Below, piece after piece: positions 33,725 to 42,597 of a DNA stretch of 64,000 nt. The translations under genes and the position numbers were made by a program. Within the stretch, counting starts at the first letter, position 1. Each line of letters begins with the position of its first letter. Where the stretch lies: positions 328,530 to 392,529 of the forward strand of contig NZ_FNXF01000003.1 of the NCBI RefSeq assembly GCF_900108485.1. The letters are read 5' to 3'. The notes below the pieces were generated by a model. That model saw nothing but the letters and a program-made list of their open reading frames with translations. It was not told the origin of the DNA and did not search any database. This DNA is from Rheinheimera pacifica. Its GTDB lineage: Bacteria > Pseudomonadota > Gammaproteobacteria > Enterobacterales > Alteromonadaceae.

Positions 33725-35044
33725 GTGAAAATAATTAAAAAAATCCTGATGGCACGCGCCACAGCTATGCTCGGTGACAAACTGGTAAAGCTGGCTGCCG
33801 GCGCCATATTAACGGTGTTTGTCGCCCGTATGCTGGGCGCCAGTGAGCTTGGCGTTTATTCTATTGTTATGGCCTGGAGTGCTTTTTTAGTGCCGCTTAC
33901 CAGCATGGGGCTGAACAACATAGTGGTGCGCCAGATGGTAAAGCACGACAACAGCCACGACGCCATGACCATGTTATACAGCGCCATCAGCATCCGGTTA
34001 GCGCTGGGTTTACTGGGCGGCAGCCTGATGTTGCTGGCGTTTTATCTGTTGTACCCCAGTATGTTTGAAGGCAACACCGCTATTGCCATTCCCACCCTGT
34101 TTATGTTGCAGGCATTTTTTGGCTTTTTGCTGTTTGAGTTTTACCTGAATTATCAGGGCACTTTTCGTAGTGTCGCTTATATAAAATCGGCTATTTCACT
34201 GCTTAGCTTTGGTGCCAAACTGGCGCTGCTTTATAGTGGTTTTGGCATTGCCAGCCTGCTACTGCTTACCGGTATCGAATTTTTTGTTGTGGGTATAGCG
34301 CAGTACCTTATATACCGGCATAAACACCAGCCATTTAAAGAAAACGAAGCGCGCTGGCCGGGCTATCACCCGCGCTGGTTTAATCTGGCGCAGGCAAAAC
34401 AGCTGCTAAAACGCTCGTCCTGGTTGTGGTTATCAGGCATTGTTTCGGTGATTTATCTGAAAATTGATATCGTCATGATAGGCTCAATCGCCGGTACCGA
34501 GCAGGCCGGTATTTATGCTGCCGCCAGCCGTTTATCTGAGCTGTGGTATGTGTTTCCTGCTACGCTGGCTGCCCGGTATTACCCCGACATGCTAAAAGCC
34601 CATCAGCAGGGCTGGCCACATTATTTTCTTAAACTGCGCCGTTTTGCCATTATGTTTTTTGCCGCGGCTTTTAGCATTGCGGTGGTTATGTCGCTATCTG
34701 CACCGTGGATTATCAGCCTGCTATTTGGTGAAAACTTCTCTGCAGCGGTAGAAGTGCTGCGTATTCATATCTGGGCCGGCTGTTTTATTTTTGTCCGTTA
34801 TCTTATCAGCCAGCATCTGGTTATTACCGAGCAAGAGCCACTGTCGCTGTTAAGCCATGGTATTGGCGCTGTGCTGAATGTTGGCCTGAATTTATGGTTA
34901 ATTCCAAAAATGGGCATAGTCGGTGCCGCCTGGGCGACACTGATTTCTTACGCCTATGCATCGTTCTTTTTCCTGTTTTTATCTTCCAGCACCCGTAAGC
35001 AACTGTGGCAATTAGTTACCACACGTCGCGCTGACATTAATTAA
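33725..35044 (+). CDS. Wzx-type oligosaccharide flippase
   Basis: A 439-residue membrane protein with about twelve helices of the MOP/polysaccharide transporter superfamily. The N-terminus (LGDKLVKLAAGAILTVFVARMLGASELGVYSIVMAW) and the second half (YLKIDIVMIGSIAGTEQAGIYAAASRLSELWY) carry the family pattern. It would flip the lipid-linked repeat unit to the periplasm for the polymerase. The start is GTG, with AAGGA eight bases upstream. It lies between the WecA-like and pyruvyl transferase genes on one transcript. Confidence 0.9.
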   Translation: MKIIKKILMARATAMLGDKLVKLAAGAILTVFVARMLGASELGVYSIVMAWSAFLVPLTSMGLNNIVVRQMVKHDNSHDAMTMLYSAISIRLALGLLGGSLMLLAFYLLYPSMFEGNTAIAIPTLFMLQAFFGFLLFEFYLNYQGTFRSVAYIKSAISLLSFGAKLALLYSGFGIASLLLLTGIEFFVVGIAQYLIYRHKHQPFKENEARWPGYHPRWFNLAQAKQLLKRSSWLWLSGIVSVIYLKIDIVMIGSIAGTEQAGIYAAASRLSELWYVFPATLAARYYPDMLKAHQQGWPHYFLKLRRFAIMFFAAAFSIAVVMSLSAPWIISLLFGENFSAAVEVLRIHIWAGCFIFVRYLISQHLVITEQEPLSLLSHGIGAVLNVGLNLWLIPKMGIVGAAWATLISYAYASFFFLFLSSSTRKQLWQLVTTRRADIN

Positions 35045-35055
35045 AAGGTTTTTCT

Positions 35056-36216
35056 ATGAGCAAACCACTTTTCGTTGAAATTAAAGGTGTGCAGTTTCGC
35101 AACAAAGGCGCTTATTTAATGCTGCTGGCCAGTCTTGAAGGCTTAAAAGGCATTGCCCGGCCGGTAGAGCTGGTGTTATCACCCGGCCCTAACCTGCCCT
35201 ACCCCGAGCGCGCCCGTTTAGGTGCCTGGCAAAAGCTGTCATTCCGCCGCGGCGGTCTGGATTTAACGCCAATGATTGGCAAATTACCCGGCGCGGTGCA
35301 GCGGCTGTTTAACCGCTACGGCATGGTAAGCGAAAAACAAATTGATTTAGTGCTCGAAGCCAGCGGCTTTGCCTATGGCGATCAGTGGCCACTGCGCTTT
35401 TTGCAAAACACCGCCAAAGAAGTCGTGCGTTTTGCCAAAGCCGGTAAACCCTTTGTGTTTATGCCGCAAGCCTTTGGCCCGTTTAAAACCGAAGACAGCA
35501 AAGCCGCCATGCGCGATATTATTAACCATGCCCGGCTGATTTTTGTCCGTGATCCGGTATCCTTGCAGCATTTACAAAGCTGCGTGCCTAACCTGCCAGA
35601 GTCCGTGGTATTAACACCGGATTTCACCGTCGGTTTAACAGCAAGGCCTAATGATGAGATCCCGGTGATTAATGGCCCTTACGCCGCTCTTATACCCAAC
35701 AATAAGGTGGTATCTAAGTTTAACCATGCCGGAGCTGAGCAACTGCGCAACGATTACATTACCGCCTTTGCCGCTGCAGCCAACACCCTGGCTGGGGCCG
35801 GTATGCAATGCGTGCTGGTAAACCACGAAGGTAAAGAAGATGCCGAGCTTTGTGCAGAAATAGCCGCCAAAGCCCCGTGTCAGATAGTGCAAATTGAAGA
35901 TCCGCTGGCGGTAAAAGCCTTTATCGGCAAAGCTGAACTGGCAATAAGCTCGCGTTTTCACGGCGCGGTAAATGCTCTTAGCCAGGGCGTACCCTGTATT
36001 GCCACCAGTTGGAGCCACAAATACCACGCCATGATGACCGATTTTGGCATGGGCGATTACTGCGTAGCTGAGCTTAGTGAACAAAACCTGCTGGACGCAC
36101 TGGAGCAACTGCTGGATAACAAAACCACTTTAGCCGCAGAGGTAAAACAAAAAGCCGCTGCGCTAAAACAGCAAAATGCCGCTATGTGGCAACGGCTGTA
36201 TCAGGCTATCAGTTAA
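35056..36216 (+). CDS. Polysaccharide pyruvyl transferase family protein
   Basis: A 386-residue protein of the CsaB/PssM family. It starts FVEIKGVQFRNKGAYLMLLASL, the loop that usually reads N-x-GD/GAxA, and contains the conserved ISSRFHGAVNALSQGVPCIATSWSHKY. It would transfer pyruvate from phosphoenolpyruvate to a sugar of the repeat unit, adding negative charge to the polymer. Last gene of the plus arm, 11 bases after the flippase. Some members of this family act as other transferases, so the activity is inferred. Confidence 0.88.
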   Translation: MSKPLFVEIKGVQFRNKGAYLMLLASLEGLKGIARPVELVLSPGPNLPYPERARLGAWQKLSFRRGGLDLTPMIGKLPGAVQRLFNRYGMVSEKQIDLVLEASGFAYGDQWPLRFLQNTAKEVVRFAKAGKPFVFMPQAFGPFKTEDSKAAMRDIINHARLIFVRDPVSLQHLQSCVPNLPESVVLTPDFTVGLTARPNDEIPVINGPYAALIPNNKVVSKFNHAGAEQLRNDYITAFAAAANTLAGAGMQCVLVNHEGKEDAELCAEIAAKAPCQIVQIEDPLAVKAFIGKAELAISSRFHGAVNALSQGVPCIATSWSHKYHAMMTDFGMGDYCVAELSEQNLLDALEQLLDNKTTLAAEVKQKAAALKQQNAAMWQRLYQAIS

Positions 36217-36288
36217 ATAGCTGGTATTGTCTGGCGGCGAAGCTCTGTGACAGACGGGTTATTTAAACATTGATAAAGAAAAGAGAAT

Positions 36289-36311
36289 AACCCGGCATCT
36301 ACTGCCGGGTT
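36289..36311 (-). terminator. Rho-independent terminator after the 53-residue stress-type protein gene
   Basis: AACCCGGCA (36289-36297) and TGCCGGGTT (36303-36311) form a perfect 9-base stem with a 5-base loop; on the minus strand it is followed by the T-rich tract ATTCTCTTTTCTTT. It lies seven bases after the stop codon and also faces the end of the pyruvyl transferase transcript. Confidence 0.8.
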
Positions 36312-36317
36312 ACATAC

Positions 36318-36479
36318 TTATGAGTTACGGCCACCTTGCCGTCTTGGACTACGATCTTTATCCGGATCGATTTCCCGCTCCGGCTTGACCGGTTTATGCT
36401 GATTTCTTTGCTCTTGTGAGCCCCCGTGACGCTTTTCTTCGTCCATTGGACGACCACCTGGATTTTTCTGGTTAGCCAT
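36318..36479 (-). CDS. 53-residue hydrophilic glycine-rich stress-type protein
   Basis: MANQKNPGGRPMDEEKRHGG...SPRRQGGRNS: a very hydrophilic protein rich in Gly, Arg, Lys, Glu and Asp with no hydrophobic core, so probably intrinsically disordered. It resembles small general-stress proteins with KGG-type repeats (here GGR, HGG, QGG). An ideal ribosome binding site AGGAGG is six bases before the ATG (36477-36479). A terminator follows. It is divergent from the large catalase gene across 408 bases, which fits a stationary-phase or oxidative-stress role. Exact family not established. Confidence 0.75.
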   Translation of the reverse strand: MANQKNPGGRPMDEEKRHGGSQEQRNQHKPVKPEREIDPDKDRSPRRQGGRNS

Positions 36480-36887
36480 AACAGGCCTCCTGCTAGTAAG
36501 TTAAATAAATTATCTGACTGCATGTATAAACAATGTTCACGCACACTGTTCACGCAGCCCTGTTGCATAGTCAGTGCCATATAGTGCAAACCTCATCTTT
36601 CAGGCCCTTAAGTGTAAAATGTAAAATATTTGCATTGCACCACCCCAGAAAAAGTATGTAATTTTTTAACGATAAATTGCAAAAATTACTCACTTGTGTG
36701 CAGAAAACACACTTTATCCGGACCGCCATCCAACTTTACTACCCACCGAAGTTGCCCTGCGCAGCCTGATGCCGCTGTCGCATCGGTCCGAAAGCCGCAT
36801 GGTGGCTACATGGTCTAATTTATGCACCGCTCTACTTTGAAGCTGGATCCTCTATAGGTCCGACCTTAACCGGAGAACTATTTATTT
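36480..36887. other. Long divergent control region between small stress protein and catalase
   Basis: Over 400 bases without a credible gene. The left part (36480-36720) is AT-rich. The right part (36718-36830) is GC-richer and can fold: CGGACCG at 36719-36725 is complementary to CGGTCCG at 36784-36790, and CAAGCGGCA-like short stems lie between. This could be a structured 5' leader of the catalase mRNA or a small RNA; no family is recognised. The catalase ribosome binding site GGAGA (36871-36875) is 12 bases from the ATG, farther than usual. Confidence 0.4.
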
Positions 36888-39281
36888 ATGGCCACGAATA
36901 ACAAATCTACGCAGTCAGCCCGGCTAAGCGGTAAAACCGCTAAAGCTGAAAAAACAGCTCCCCACAGACACAACAAGTTGCTTAAAACTAACGCTGTTAC
37001 CATGCAACAAGCTGACGCAAGCGACGCTTTAGTCGCAGCTATGCCATATAACAGTAATAAAAAACTCGAGCATGGCCACGATAATGCCGTGCTGCCCCCC
37101 GATGGCATAACAGTAAAACCTGATTCCGCAGCGTTAACTGCCAGCACCCATACCGAGCAAGACGGCACAACAAAAACCGGTGCTGCAGCGCGGCCCGGCT
37201 CAAACCCAGCAAATGGCCCGCTTGACCGGGTTCGGGTAGACGCCAGCGAGCAGCCATTAACAACCAATCAGGGCGTACCGGTAGCTGATAATCAAAACAG
37301 TTTAAAAGCAGGCTTGCGTGGGCCGACACTATTGGAAGATTTTATTCTGCGTGAAAAAATCACCCATTTTGATCATGAGCGTATCCCCGAACGGGTGGTT
37401 CACGCCCGCGGCTCTGCCGCCCATGGCTACTTTGAAGCATATAAAGCGTTAACCCGATATACGCGTGCAGCACCATTTGCCGAAAAAGGCAAACGCACCC
37501 CGGTGTTTGTACGTTTTTCTACCGTGGCGGGCGAGCGCGGCTCGAAAGACACTGCGCGCGATGTGCGAGGCTTTGCCGTAAAGTTTTATACCGATGAAGG
37601 TAACTGGGATCTGGTGGGTAATAATATGCCAGTGTTCTTTATCCAGGATGCGATGAAATTTCCTGATCTGGTGCATGCTGTTAAGCCAGAGCCACATCAC
37701 GGTATGCCGCAGGCGGCTTCAGCACACGACACTTTCTGGGACTTTGTATCCTTGATGCCCGAATCTACTCATATGCTGATGTGGTTAATGTCAGATCGGG
37801 CCATACCACGCAGTTACCGGATGATGCAGGGTTTTGGCGTGCATACATTCCGGCTGGTCAACCAACAGGGTGAAGCTGTATTTTGTAAATTCCACTGGAA
37901 GCCGCTGCTGGGCACCCATTCGCTGGTATGGGATGAAGCGGTAAAAATATCCGGTGCCGATCCTGATTTCCACCGGCGCGATTTATGGGAAGCCATTGAG
38001 TCAGGCGAGTTCCCTGAATGGGAGCTGGCTGTGCAGATATTTACCGAAGAGCAGGCTGAAGGCTTCAGCTTCGATGTACTCGACTCGACCAAGTTAATTC
38101 CAGAAGAACTGGTGCCACTGACACCTGTCGGACGCATGGTGCTTAATCGCAACCCTGATAACTTTTTCGCTGAAACAGAGCAAGTGGCATTCTGTACGGC
38201 ACATATAATACCGGGCATCGACTTCTCTAATGATCCGCTGCTCGCCGGCCGTATTCATTCTTATGTGGATACGCAAATCAGCCGTCTGGGTGGGCCTAAT
38301 TTTCACGAAATCCCGATTAATTCGCCGCTGGCACAGGTGCAGAATAACCAACGCGATGGCATGCACCGCCAGGCGATAAACCGTGGCCGCGTTGCCTATG
38401 AACCAAACTCCCTGGCTGGTGGCTGCCCTTTTCAGGCCGGAAGCGCAGGCTTTATATCATTCCCCGAGGCCGTTAGAGAAGACAAAGTGCGCGGCAAGCC
38501 GGAAAAATTTGCCGAACATTATGCGCAGGCCACATTGTTTTACAACAGCCAAACCGCTATTGAAAAAGCCCATATTGCTGCGGCCTTTCGCTTTGAATTA
38601 AGTAAAGTGGAAGTACCGGCGATACGCCAGCGGATGCTGTCATCGCTGGTAAATGTGTCACAGGAGCTGGCCGCAGAAGTCGCGACAGGTCTGGGTATGA
38701 CGCTACCACAAGCGATGCCCAAAGCCATTGCGGAACCACCACCACCACAGGTGACAGAGTCACCGGCGCTGTCACTGAAAGCACTGCCGGGCGAATGCGG
38801 TATACGTACCCGCCAGATTGCCGTACTGATCGACAACGGTGTGCACTACCCCTCGCTGCTATCGCTGTATAAAGCGCTAACCGATGCCGGAGCTGTCATG
38901 CATTTTGTTGGCCCGCGGGTAGGCACTTTCGTTAGTAGCAGCAACGAACAAATATTGGCAAATAAGTCGATGGAAAATTCGCCGTCAGTACTGTTTGACG
39001 CGCTGATATTGCCCGATGGCAACGACGCTGTGCAAACACTTGCAGGCTGTATGGATACCACCGATTTTATCAATAATCAGTTCCGCCATGGTAAAGCCAT
39101 TCTTGCCGTAGGCGCCGGCAGGCAACTACTGAAAATGGTTGGTATTGACGCTGACAGCACTAAAGCTAACGGCATTCTGCTGGCCGACAGCAGTAAAGTA
39201 GAAGAGATAGCCTCAACTTTTATTAAGGCTGTGGCAGCGCACCGGCATCCATCACGTGACGCTAAACCGGCAACTACCTGA
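36888..39281 (+). CDS. katE: Large-subunit catalase (HPII/KatE type)
   Basis: A 797-residue monofunctional haem catalase of clade 2. Residues 1-120 are a polar, low-complexity extension. The core has catalytic His172 in [46 protein letters not shown], the catalytic Asn region [14 protein letters not shown], and haem-ligand Tyr459 in [12 protein letters not shown]. From about residue 640 comes the flavodoxin/DJ-1-like C-terminal domain typical of HPII ([14 protein letters not shown]). It breaks down hydrogen peroxide. E. coli KatE is 753 residues; the extra length is in the N-terminus. It is followed by a membrane protein gene and a 23-residue peptide gene. Confidence 0.96.
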   Translation: MATNNKSTQSARLSGKTAKAEKTAPHRHNKLLKTNAVTMQQADASDALVAAMPYNSNKKLEHGHDNAVLPPDGITVKPDSAALTASTHTEQDGTTKTGAAARPGSNPANGPLDRVRVDASEQPLTTNQGVPVADNQNSLKAGLRGPTLLEDFILREKITHFDHERIPERVVHARGSAAHGYFEAYKALTRYTRAAPFAEKGKRTPVFVRFSTVAGERGSKDTARDVRGFAVKFYTDEGNWDLVGNNMPVFFIQDAMKFPDLVHAVKPEPHHGMPQAASAHDTFWDFVSLMPESTHMLMWLMSDRAIPRSYRMMQGFGVHTFRLVNQQGEAVFCKFHWKPLLGTHSLVWDEAVKISGADPDFHRRDLWEAIESGEFPEWELAVQIFTEEQAEGFSFDVLDSTKLIPEELVPLTPVGRMVLNRNPDNFFAETEQVAFCTAHIIPGIDFSNDPLLAGRIHSYVDTQISRLGGPNFHEIPINSPLAQVQNNQRDGMHRQAINRGRVAYEPNSLAGGCPFQAGSAGFISFPEAVREDKVRGKPEKFAEHYAQATLFYNSQTAIEKAHIAAAFRFELSKVEVPAIRQRMLSSLVNVSQELAAEVATGLGMTLPQAMPKAIAEPPPPQVTESPALSLKALPGECGIRTRQIAVLIDNGVHYPSLLSLYKALTDAGAVMHFVGPRVGTFVSSSNEQILANKSMENSPSVLFDALILPDGNDAVQTLAGCMDTTDFINNQFRHGKAILAVGAGRQLLKMVGIDADSTKANGILLADSSKVEEIASTFIKAVAAHRHPSRDAKPATT

Positions 39282-39331
39282 TGTCACACCTGATATTACT
39301 TTAATTTCACCCTCAACAATTGGAGAGAGTT

Positions 39332-40288
39332 ATGTCAACTATTACTACAGCAGCTAAACCAGTGGTGGCACCCGGTATTGCAACCCCTGCTGACAGGGAG
39401 ACAGGCAATAACAGTGCCGTATCTTGGGCCGCAATCTTTGCCGGAGCAGCAGGTGCGGCAGCTTTGTCACTGATATTAGTGATCCTCGGCACTGGCCTGG
39501 GATTTTCCGCTGTGTCGCCCTGGCGAACGGAGGGGGTCAGTGCCAGCAAGATCGGCTTCGCCGCCATTGCCTGGTTAAGCTTCACCCAGATCGCCGCATC
39601 TGGTATGGGTGGTTATCTGGCCGGGCGGCTGCGCACCAAGTGGACGGCAGTGCACAGCGATGAAGTGTATTTTCGCGATACAGCGCATGGCTTTCTTACC
39701 TGGGCAGTTGCTACTTTGCTGACAGCAGCGGTATTTACCTCAGTAATCGGTGCGGTTGCCAGTGCCGGTGTTCGCGCCGGAGCTGATATTGCAGGTACAG
39801 CAGCCGCTGGTACCGCAGTAGTCAGCACAGCAAGCAGCTCAGCTGCAATGCCAGGGCAGACAGGCAATGACGATAACGGGCAAAGCAACACCCTTGAGTA
39901 TTACGTTGATGCTTTGTTCAGGGCACCAGCCAGTGGTAGCCGGGGCCAGGGAGCTGAGGCTACAGAAATCCCTGCTGATGAGGTGATGCGGATATTTGTG
40001 CGGGCACTACGCACGGAGACTCTGCCACAAGAAGATCAACGTTATATCGCTCAACTCATTGCACAACATACTGATATCAGCCAGCAGGAAGCACAGCAAC
40101 GCGTGGCCAGCGGTTTTGAGCAAGCCCAAACTACGCTAAAAGAAGCAGAAGATAAGGTTCGCCAGGCCGCAGATGAAGCACGTAAAGCATCGGCTTACAC
40201 AGCACTGTGGATGTTTGTTGCTTTAATGATGGGTGCTTTTATCGCCAGTCTGATGGCAGTATTCGGTGGACGTCAACGCGATGTGTAA
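39332..40288 (+). CDS. Hypothetical membrane protein linked to catalase
   Basis: A 318-residue protein. Hydrophobic segments lie near residues 28-55 (VSWAAIFAGAAGAAALSLILVILGTGLGF), 68-90, 112-145 and 292-312; an acidic, coiled-coil region (about 230-285, rich in Ala, Glu, Gln) precedes the last helix. The N-terminal W-x-A-x-F-A-G-A-x-x-A pattern is shared with uncharacterised membrane proteins often found beside stress genes. ATG at 39332 follows GGAGAGAG; the longer ORF is rejected. It is 50 bases after katE and 30 bases before the small peptide gene, so probably part of one stress operon. Function unknown. Confidence 0.8.
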   Translation: MSTITTAAKPVVAPGIATPADRETGNNSAVSWAAIFAGAAGAAALSLILVILGTGLGFSAVSPWRTEGVSASKIGFAAIAWLSFTQIAASGMGGYLAGRLRTKWTAVHSDEVYFRDTAHGFLTWAVATLLTAAVFTSVIGAVASAGVRAGADIAGTAAAGTAVVSTASSSAAMPGQTGNDDNGQSNTLEYYVDALFRAPASGSRGQGAEATEIPADEVMRIFVRALRTETLPQEDQRYIAQLIAQHTDISQQEAQQRVASGFEQAQTTLKEAEDKVRQAADEARKASAYTALWMFVALMMGAFIASLMAVFGGRQRDV

Positions 40289-40318
40289 ATCGCATTTAAA
40301 TATTTGAAAGGAGGTTTT

Positions 40319-40390
40319 ATGCGTTCAATATTACTTTGGTTTCTCGGAGTACCCATTCCGATTGTCATTTTAATTGCTTTACTGTTTTAA
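40319..40390 (+). CDS. 23-residue hydrophobic membrane peptide
   Basis: MRSILLWFLGVPIPIVILIALLF is a single hydrophobic helix with a conserved-looking G-V-P-I-P-I centre. Very similar tiny proteins (MR-LLWLLG-P-PIIIL) occur in many proteobacteria without assigned function. It has a near-perfect ribosome binding site AAAGGAGG (40307-40314) and sits between the catalase-linked membrane protein gene and a strong terminator, so it is the last gene of that transcript. Confidence 0.75.
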   Translation: MRSILLWFLGVPIPIVILIALLF

Positions 40391-40426
40391 CCTGCGGATC
40401 AGTTGTTCCCGCGTATAACACAAAAA

Positions 40427-40452
40427 AGAGCGCGCTTACTGAAGCGCGCTCT
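40427..40452. terminator. Bidirectional rho-independent terminator
   Basis: AGAGCGCGCTT (40427-40437) pairs perfectly with AAGCGCGCTCT (40442-40452) around a 4-base loop. The plus side is followed by GGTTCTTCTT and the minus side by CTTTTTTG, so it can end both the catalase transcript and the convergent rhodanese gene. Confidence 0.88.
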
Positions 40453-40493
40453 GGTTCTTCTTAGTGAAGAATACAGCAGGTAAGGCACCGGCT

Positions 40494-40826
40494 TTAGGCT
40501 TCCTCTTTCTGGCTTTCCCAGTCTTCCATCCCACCTTCGTAATCATACACATTAACAAAGCCAGCTTGATCAAGTGCTTTGGCCGCGTTTAGCGAAACGT
40601 CGCATTGCTTATTTGCGCAATAAACAATGATCTTCCGATTTTTATTTTCACCAGTAACCTTGGTCACATCTTCTACAAAATTGTCATTGTCAGGAAAGGG
40701 AATATTAATTGACGTACGAATATGCTTTTCGTTAAAAGCGTCTACGGGCAGCGCATTAATCAACACAAAATCTTCGTCGTTCACTTCATTCATGCGTTTA
40801 ATATCCGCTTTGGTAACCGTTTTCAT
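40494..40826 (-). CDS. Rhodanese-like domain protein
   Basis: A 110-residue single rhodanese domain. VLINALPVDAFNEKHIRTSINIPFPD is the first half, and KIIVYCANKQCDVSLNAAKALDQAGF holds the active-site Cys in YCANKQC. Usual members handle sulfane sulfur or act as stress proteins. The ATG has GGAGATG before it. It seems monocistronic and is convergent with the catalase operon, sharing the terminator at 40427-40452. A 280-base gap upstream shows nothing recognisable. Confidence 0.9.
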   Translation of the reverse strand: MKTVTKADIKRMNEVNDEDFVLINALPVDAFNEKHIRTSINIPFPDNDNFVEDVTKVTGENKNRKIIVYCANKQCDVSLNAAKALDQAGFVNVYDYEGGMEDWESQKEEA

Positions 40827-41106
40827 AGCATCTCCTCTTTCAGTATCAGTTGTGTGCCGGAGTCAGACTACGTACACCAGGCACGTGAAAATGAATTTAG
40901 ATCTTGCCTGACAAAGGTTGCAAAAAATGAACCAAAGCAATTTTATCAACTTATTTTAGTCGCCTACCAGCAAAGGCCCGCATGTACGCCTTGACGTCCG
41001 TTGCCAATGGAGATTTAAGATAAATTAACCTGAAATTATTACAGCGCGCATTGAAGTTATTGCAACAGACGAGCACATGCTGGGATGATTTCTAACAGAA
41101 ACCCAT

Positions 41107-41490
41107 CTACACCGTGCTGAGTATCGGCAGTATGCCCCGCCCGACTAACCAACTAAGCACGGCCAGATTAACCAGTACAGTAAGCCAAAACACGGTAAGA
41201 AAGGCACGCTTTTTTGATTTATGCCGCAGATAGCTTTGCGCCAGCAAAGCACCGGGCCAGCCACCGATCAGCGATAACAACTGTAAATGTGCTTCCGGTA
41301 TACGCCAGCGGCCAGCCTGGGCTTTGCGCTTATCCAGCCAGTAACTGATAAACGTAAACAGACTAATAACAGCGTAAGCGGCAATAATGTATAGCGGTAA
41401 CCTTTCCAAAGCGAACGCCACTGCAAGCGCTGCGCTAAAAACAGCTACCAATAGCAGCGGCCAACGGATAATTTTTCCTTGTACGCGCAT
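41107..41490 (-). CDS. DUF1294 membrane protein with apparent cold-shock-domain remnant
   Basis: A 127-residue protein. The DUF1294 part (about residues 30-115) has YWLDKRKAQAGRWRIPEAHLQLLSLIGGWPGALLAQSYLRHKSKK and four hydrophobic segments. Many relatives carry an N-terminal cold-shock domain; here the first ten residues, MRVQGKIIRW, look like the first strand of such a domain (usually followed by N-D-x-K-G-FGFI) joined straight to the first transmembrane helix. It begins seven bases after the DUF4440 gene with only a weak ribosome binding site. Function unknown. Confidence 0.82.
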   Translation of the reverse strand: MRVQGKIIRWPLLLVAVFSAALAVAFALERLPLYIIAAYAVISLFTFISYWLDKRKAQAGRWRIPEAHLQLLSLIGGWPGALLAQSYLRHKSKKRAFLTVFWLTVLVNLAVLSWLVGRGILPILSTV

Positions 41491-41497
41491 TGCTGTT

Positions 41498-41926
41498 TTA
41501 CTTTGCCTTAATCGTCGCCTGCCAGTTTACCGCCTGCCATTGGCCGTTTTTACGCACAAAAGTACCGCTGTTTAAATAACGTTTGGTATCAACGCCCGAT
41601 CTGCCCACCAGTACAAAAGCCACCACTGCGGTATCGCCGTATTGCATAATGCGCACATCTTCGCTGCTATACACGGTGTCTATCTCTTCTGGCTTTAACA
41701 TGCCGCGGCTGGCTACGCCTTGCATCAGCTCAACCTTACCAAAGCGCGTGCCGCTTGAACTGGTGTAAATAAGTTCGTCAGCCCAGTATTTATTGTGAAT
41801 AGCGGCATCGTTGCGGGTTGCGCCATCTAAAAATTCGCTTAGTAGTGCAGTAAGTTCGGCTTTGTCGTCGGCCAGGGCCAGAGTTGGTATTAATAGCAGC
41901 GTGGCGAGCAGTAGGCTGGTTTTCAT
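41498..41926 (-). CDS. Exported DUF4440 / SnoaL-like protein
   Basis: A 142-residue protein with a signal peptide (MKTSLLLATLLLIPTLALAD) and an NTF2-like fold: LLSEFLDGATRNDAAIHNKYWADELIYTSSSGTRFGKVELM is the first helix and strand, and DTAVVAFVLVGRSGVD and GQWQAVNWQATI the later strands. Family members are small-molecule-binding or unknown. First gene of a two-gene unit with the DUF1294 protein. Confidence 0.85.
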   Translation of the reverse strand: MKTSLLLATLLLIPTLALADDKAELTALLSEFLDGATRNDAAIHNKYWADELIYTSSSGTRFGKVELMQGVASRGMLKPEEIDTVYSSEDVRIMQYGDTAVVAFVLVGRSGVDTKRYLNSGTFVRKNGQWQAVNWQATIKAK

Positions 41927-41985
41927 AGTGGGTTCCCTCTTATGTACTCAGTTTTTTATCAGTTAAACTACCACACAATAAAGCG

Positions 41986-42276
41986 TTAAGGTAACCAGGG
42001 CTGCAAATCCTGCGAGCCAAGTACTGCCAAAATATCTACCGTATTACCGTCGAGGCGGTAATAAATACTGTCAACACCACAGAGGCAACGGCGATAGCCT
42101 GGCCTGATATGATCTACCGATTGATACAAAAATGGATTATTAGCAATTTGTTCAAACATGCTGAAAAACGCATAAAAGTAATGATCCGCCTGCTGTTGGC
42201 CAAAACGCTCTGCTCCATAGTAATAAATGCGCCGCAAATCTTCTTTCGCCAGATTAGACAGCCGCACTTCATACAT
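41986..42276 (-). CDS. parE: ParE/RelE-superfamily toxin
   Basis: A 96-residue toxin. YEVRLSNLAKEDLRRIYYYGAERFG is the N-terminal strand and helix of ParE; the helical hairpin and the C-terminal strands (RPGYRRCLCGVDSIYYRLDGNTVDILAVLGSQD) are complete. ParE toxins block DNA gyrase. The start overlaps the antitoxin stop by eight bases. It is intact. The second module 1.7 kb away is related in organisation but the toxins differ clearly in sequence. Confidence 0.9.
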   Translation of the reverse strand: MYEVRLSNLAKEDLRRIYYYGAERFGQQQADHYFYAFFSMFEQIANNPFLYQSVDHIRPGYRRCLCGVDSIYYRLDGNTVDILAVLGSQDLQPWLP

Positions 42277-42505
42277 GCTTAGCTAAGCCTTGCTTAAACT
42301 CCTGTAACATATCTTCTGCACTTTGGCTGATAAAACCGCTTTGCTCAGCTAAAGCCAGCCTCTGGTTAATTGCCTCTGCGCGACGGGCATTACGGATAAG
42401 CTCGTTAATCAGCTCGCTTTTGCTGCTGTACTCAGCGCCTTCACTCACTTGTTGCTGCAGCCATTCATCATTTGGCTGACTCAGGGTAATGCTCTGACGG
42501 GGCAT
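42269..42505 (-). CDS. parD: ParD-type ribbon-helix-helix antitoxin
   Basis: A 78-residue antitoxin. The N-terminal ribbon-helix-helix (SITLSQPNDEWLQQQVSEGAEYSSKSELINELIRNARR) binds DNA and the C-terminal acidic helix (SAEDMLQEFKQGL) neutralises the toxin. ATG at 42503-42505 follows AAGGTG; a GTG nine bases earlier is the alternative. It represses its own operon, probably through the TGCAT repeats just upstream. Confidence 0.9.
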   Translation of the reverse strand: MPRQSITLSQPNDEWLQQQVSEGAEYSSKSELINELIRNARRAEAINQRLALAEQSGFISQSAEDMLQEFKQGLAKHV

Positions 42506-42517
42506 AACGTTCACCTT

Positions 42518-42539
42518 TGCATTTGGTGCATAACTGCAT
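42518..42539 (-). promoter_or_regulatory. Candidate ParD operator: three TGCAT repeats
   Basis: TGCAT occurs at 42518-42522, 42527-42531 and 42535-42539, that is at 9- and 8-base steps, starting 13 bases upstream of the antitoxin start. Regular short direct repeats at near half-helical-turn spacing are typical of ribbon-helix-helix binding sites. Confidence 0.5.
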
Positions 42540-42597
42540 CAAAAATACACCACGACTAACCGGTGTGCAATTTTTTAAGTGCGGTCATATAAAAATA

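Noticed and set aside
36299..36589. 96-residue ORF overlapping the 53-residue protein in another frame
   Set aside because: The 53-residue frame has the AGGAGG site and sensible composition; the longer ORF has no ribosome binding site.
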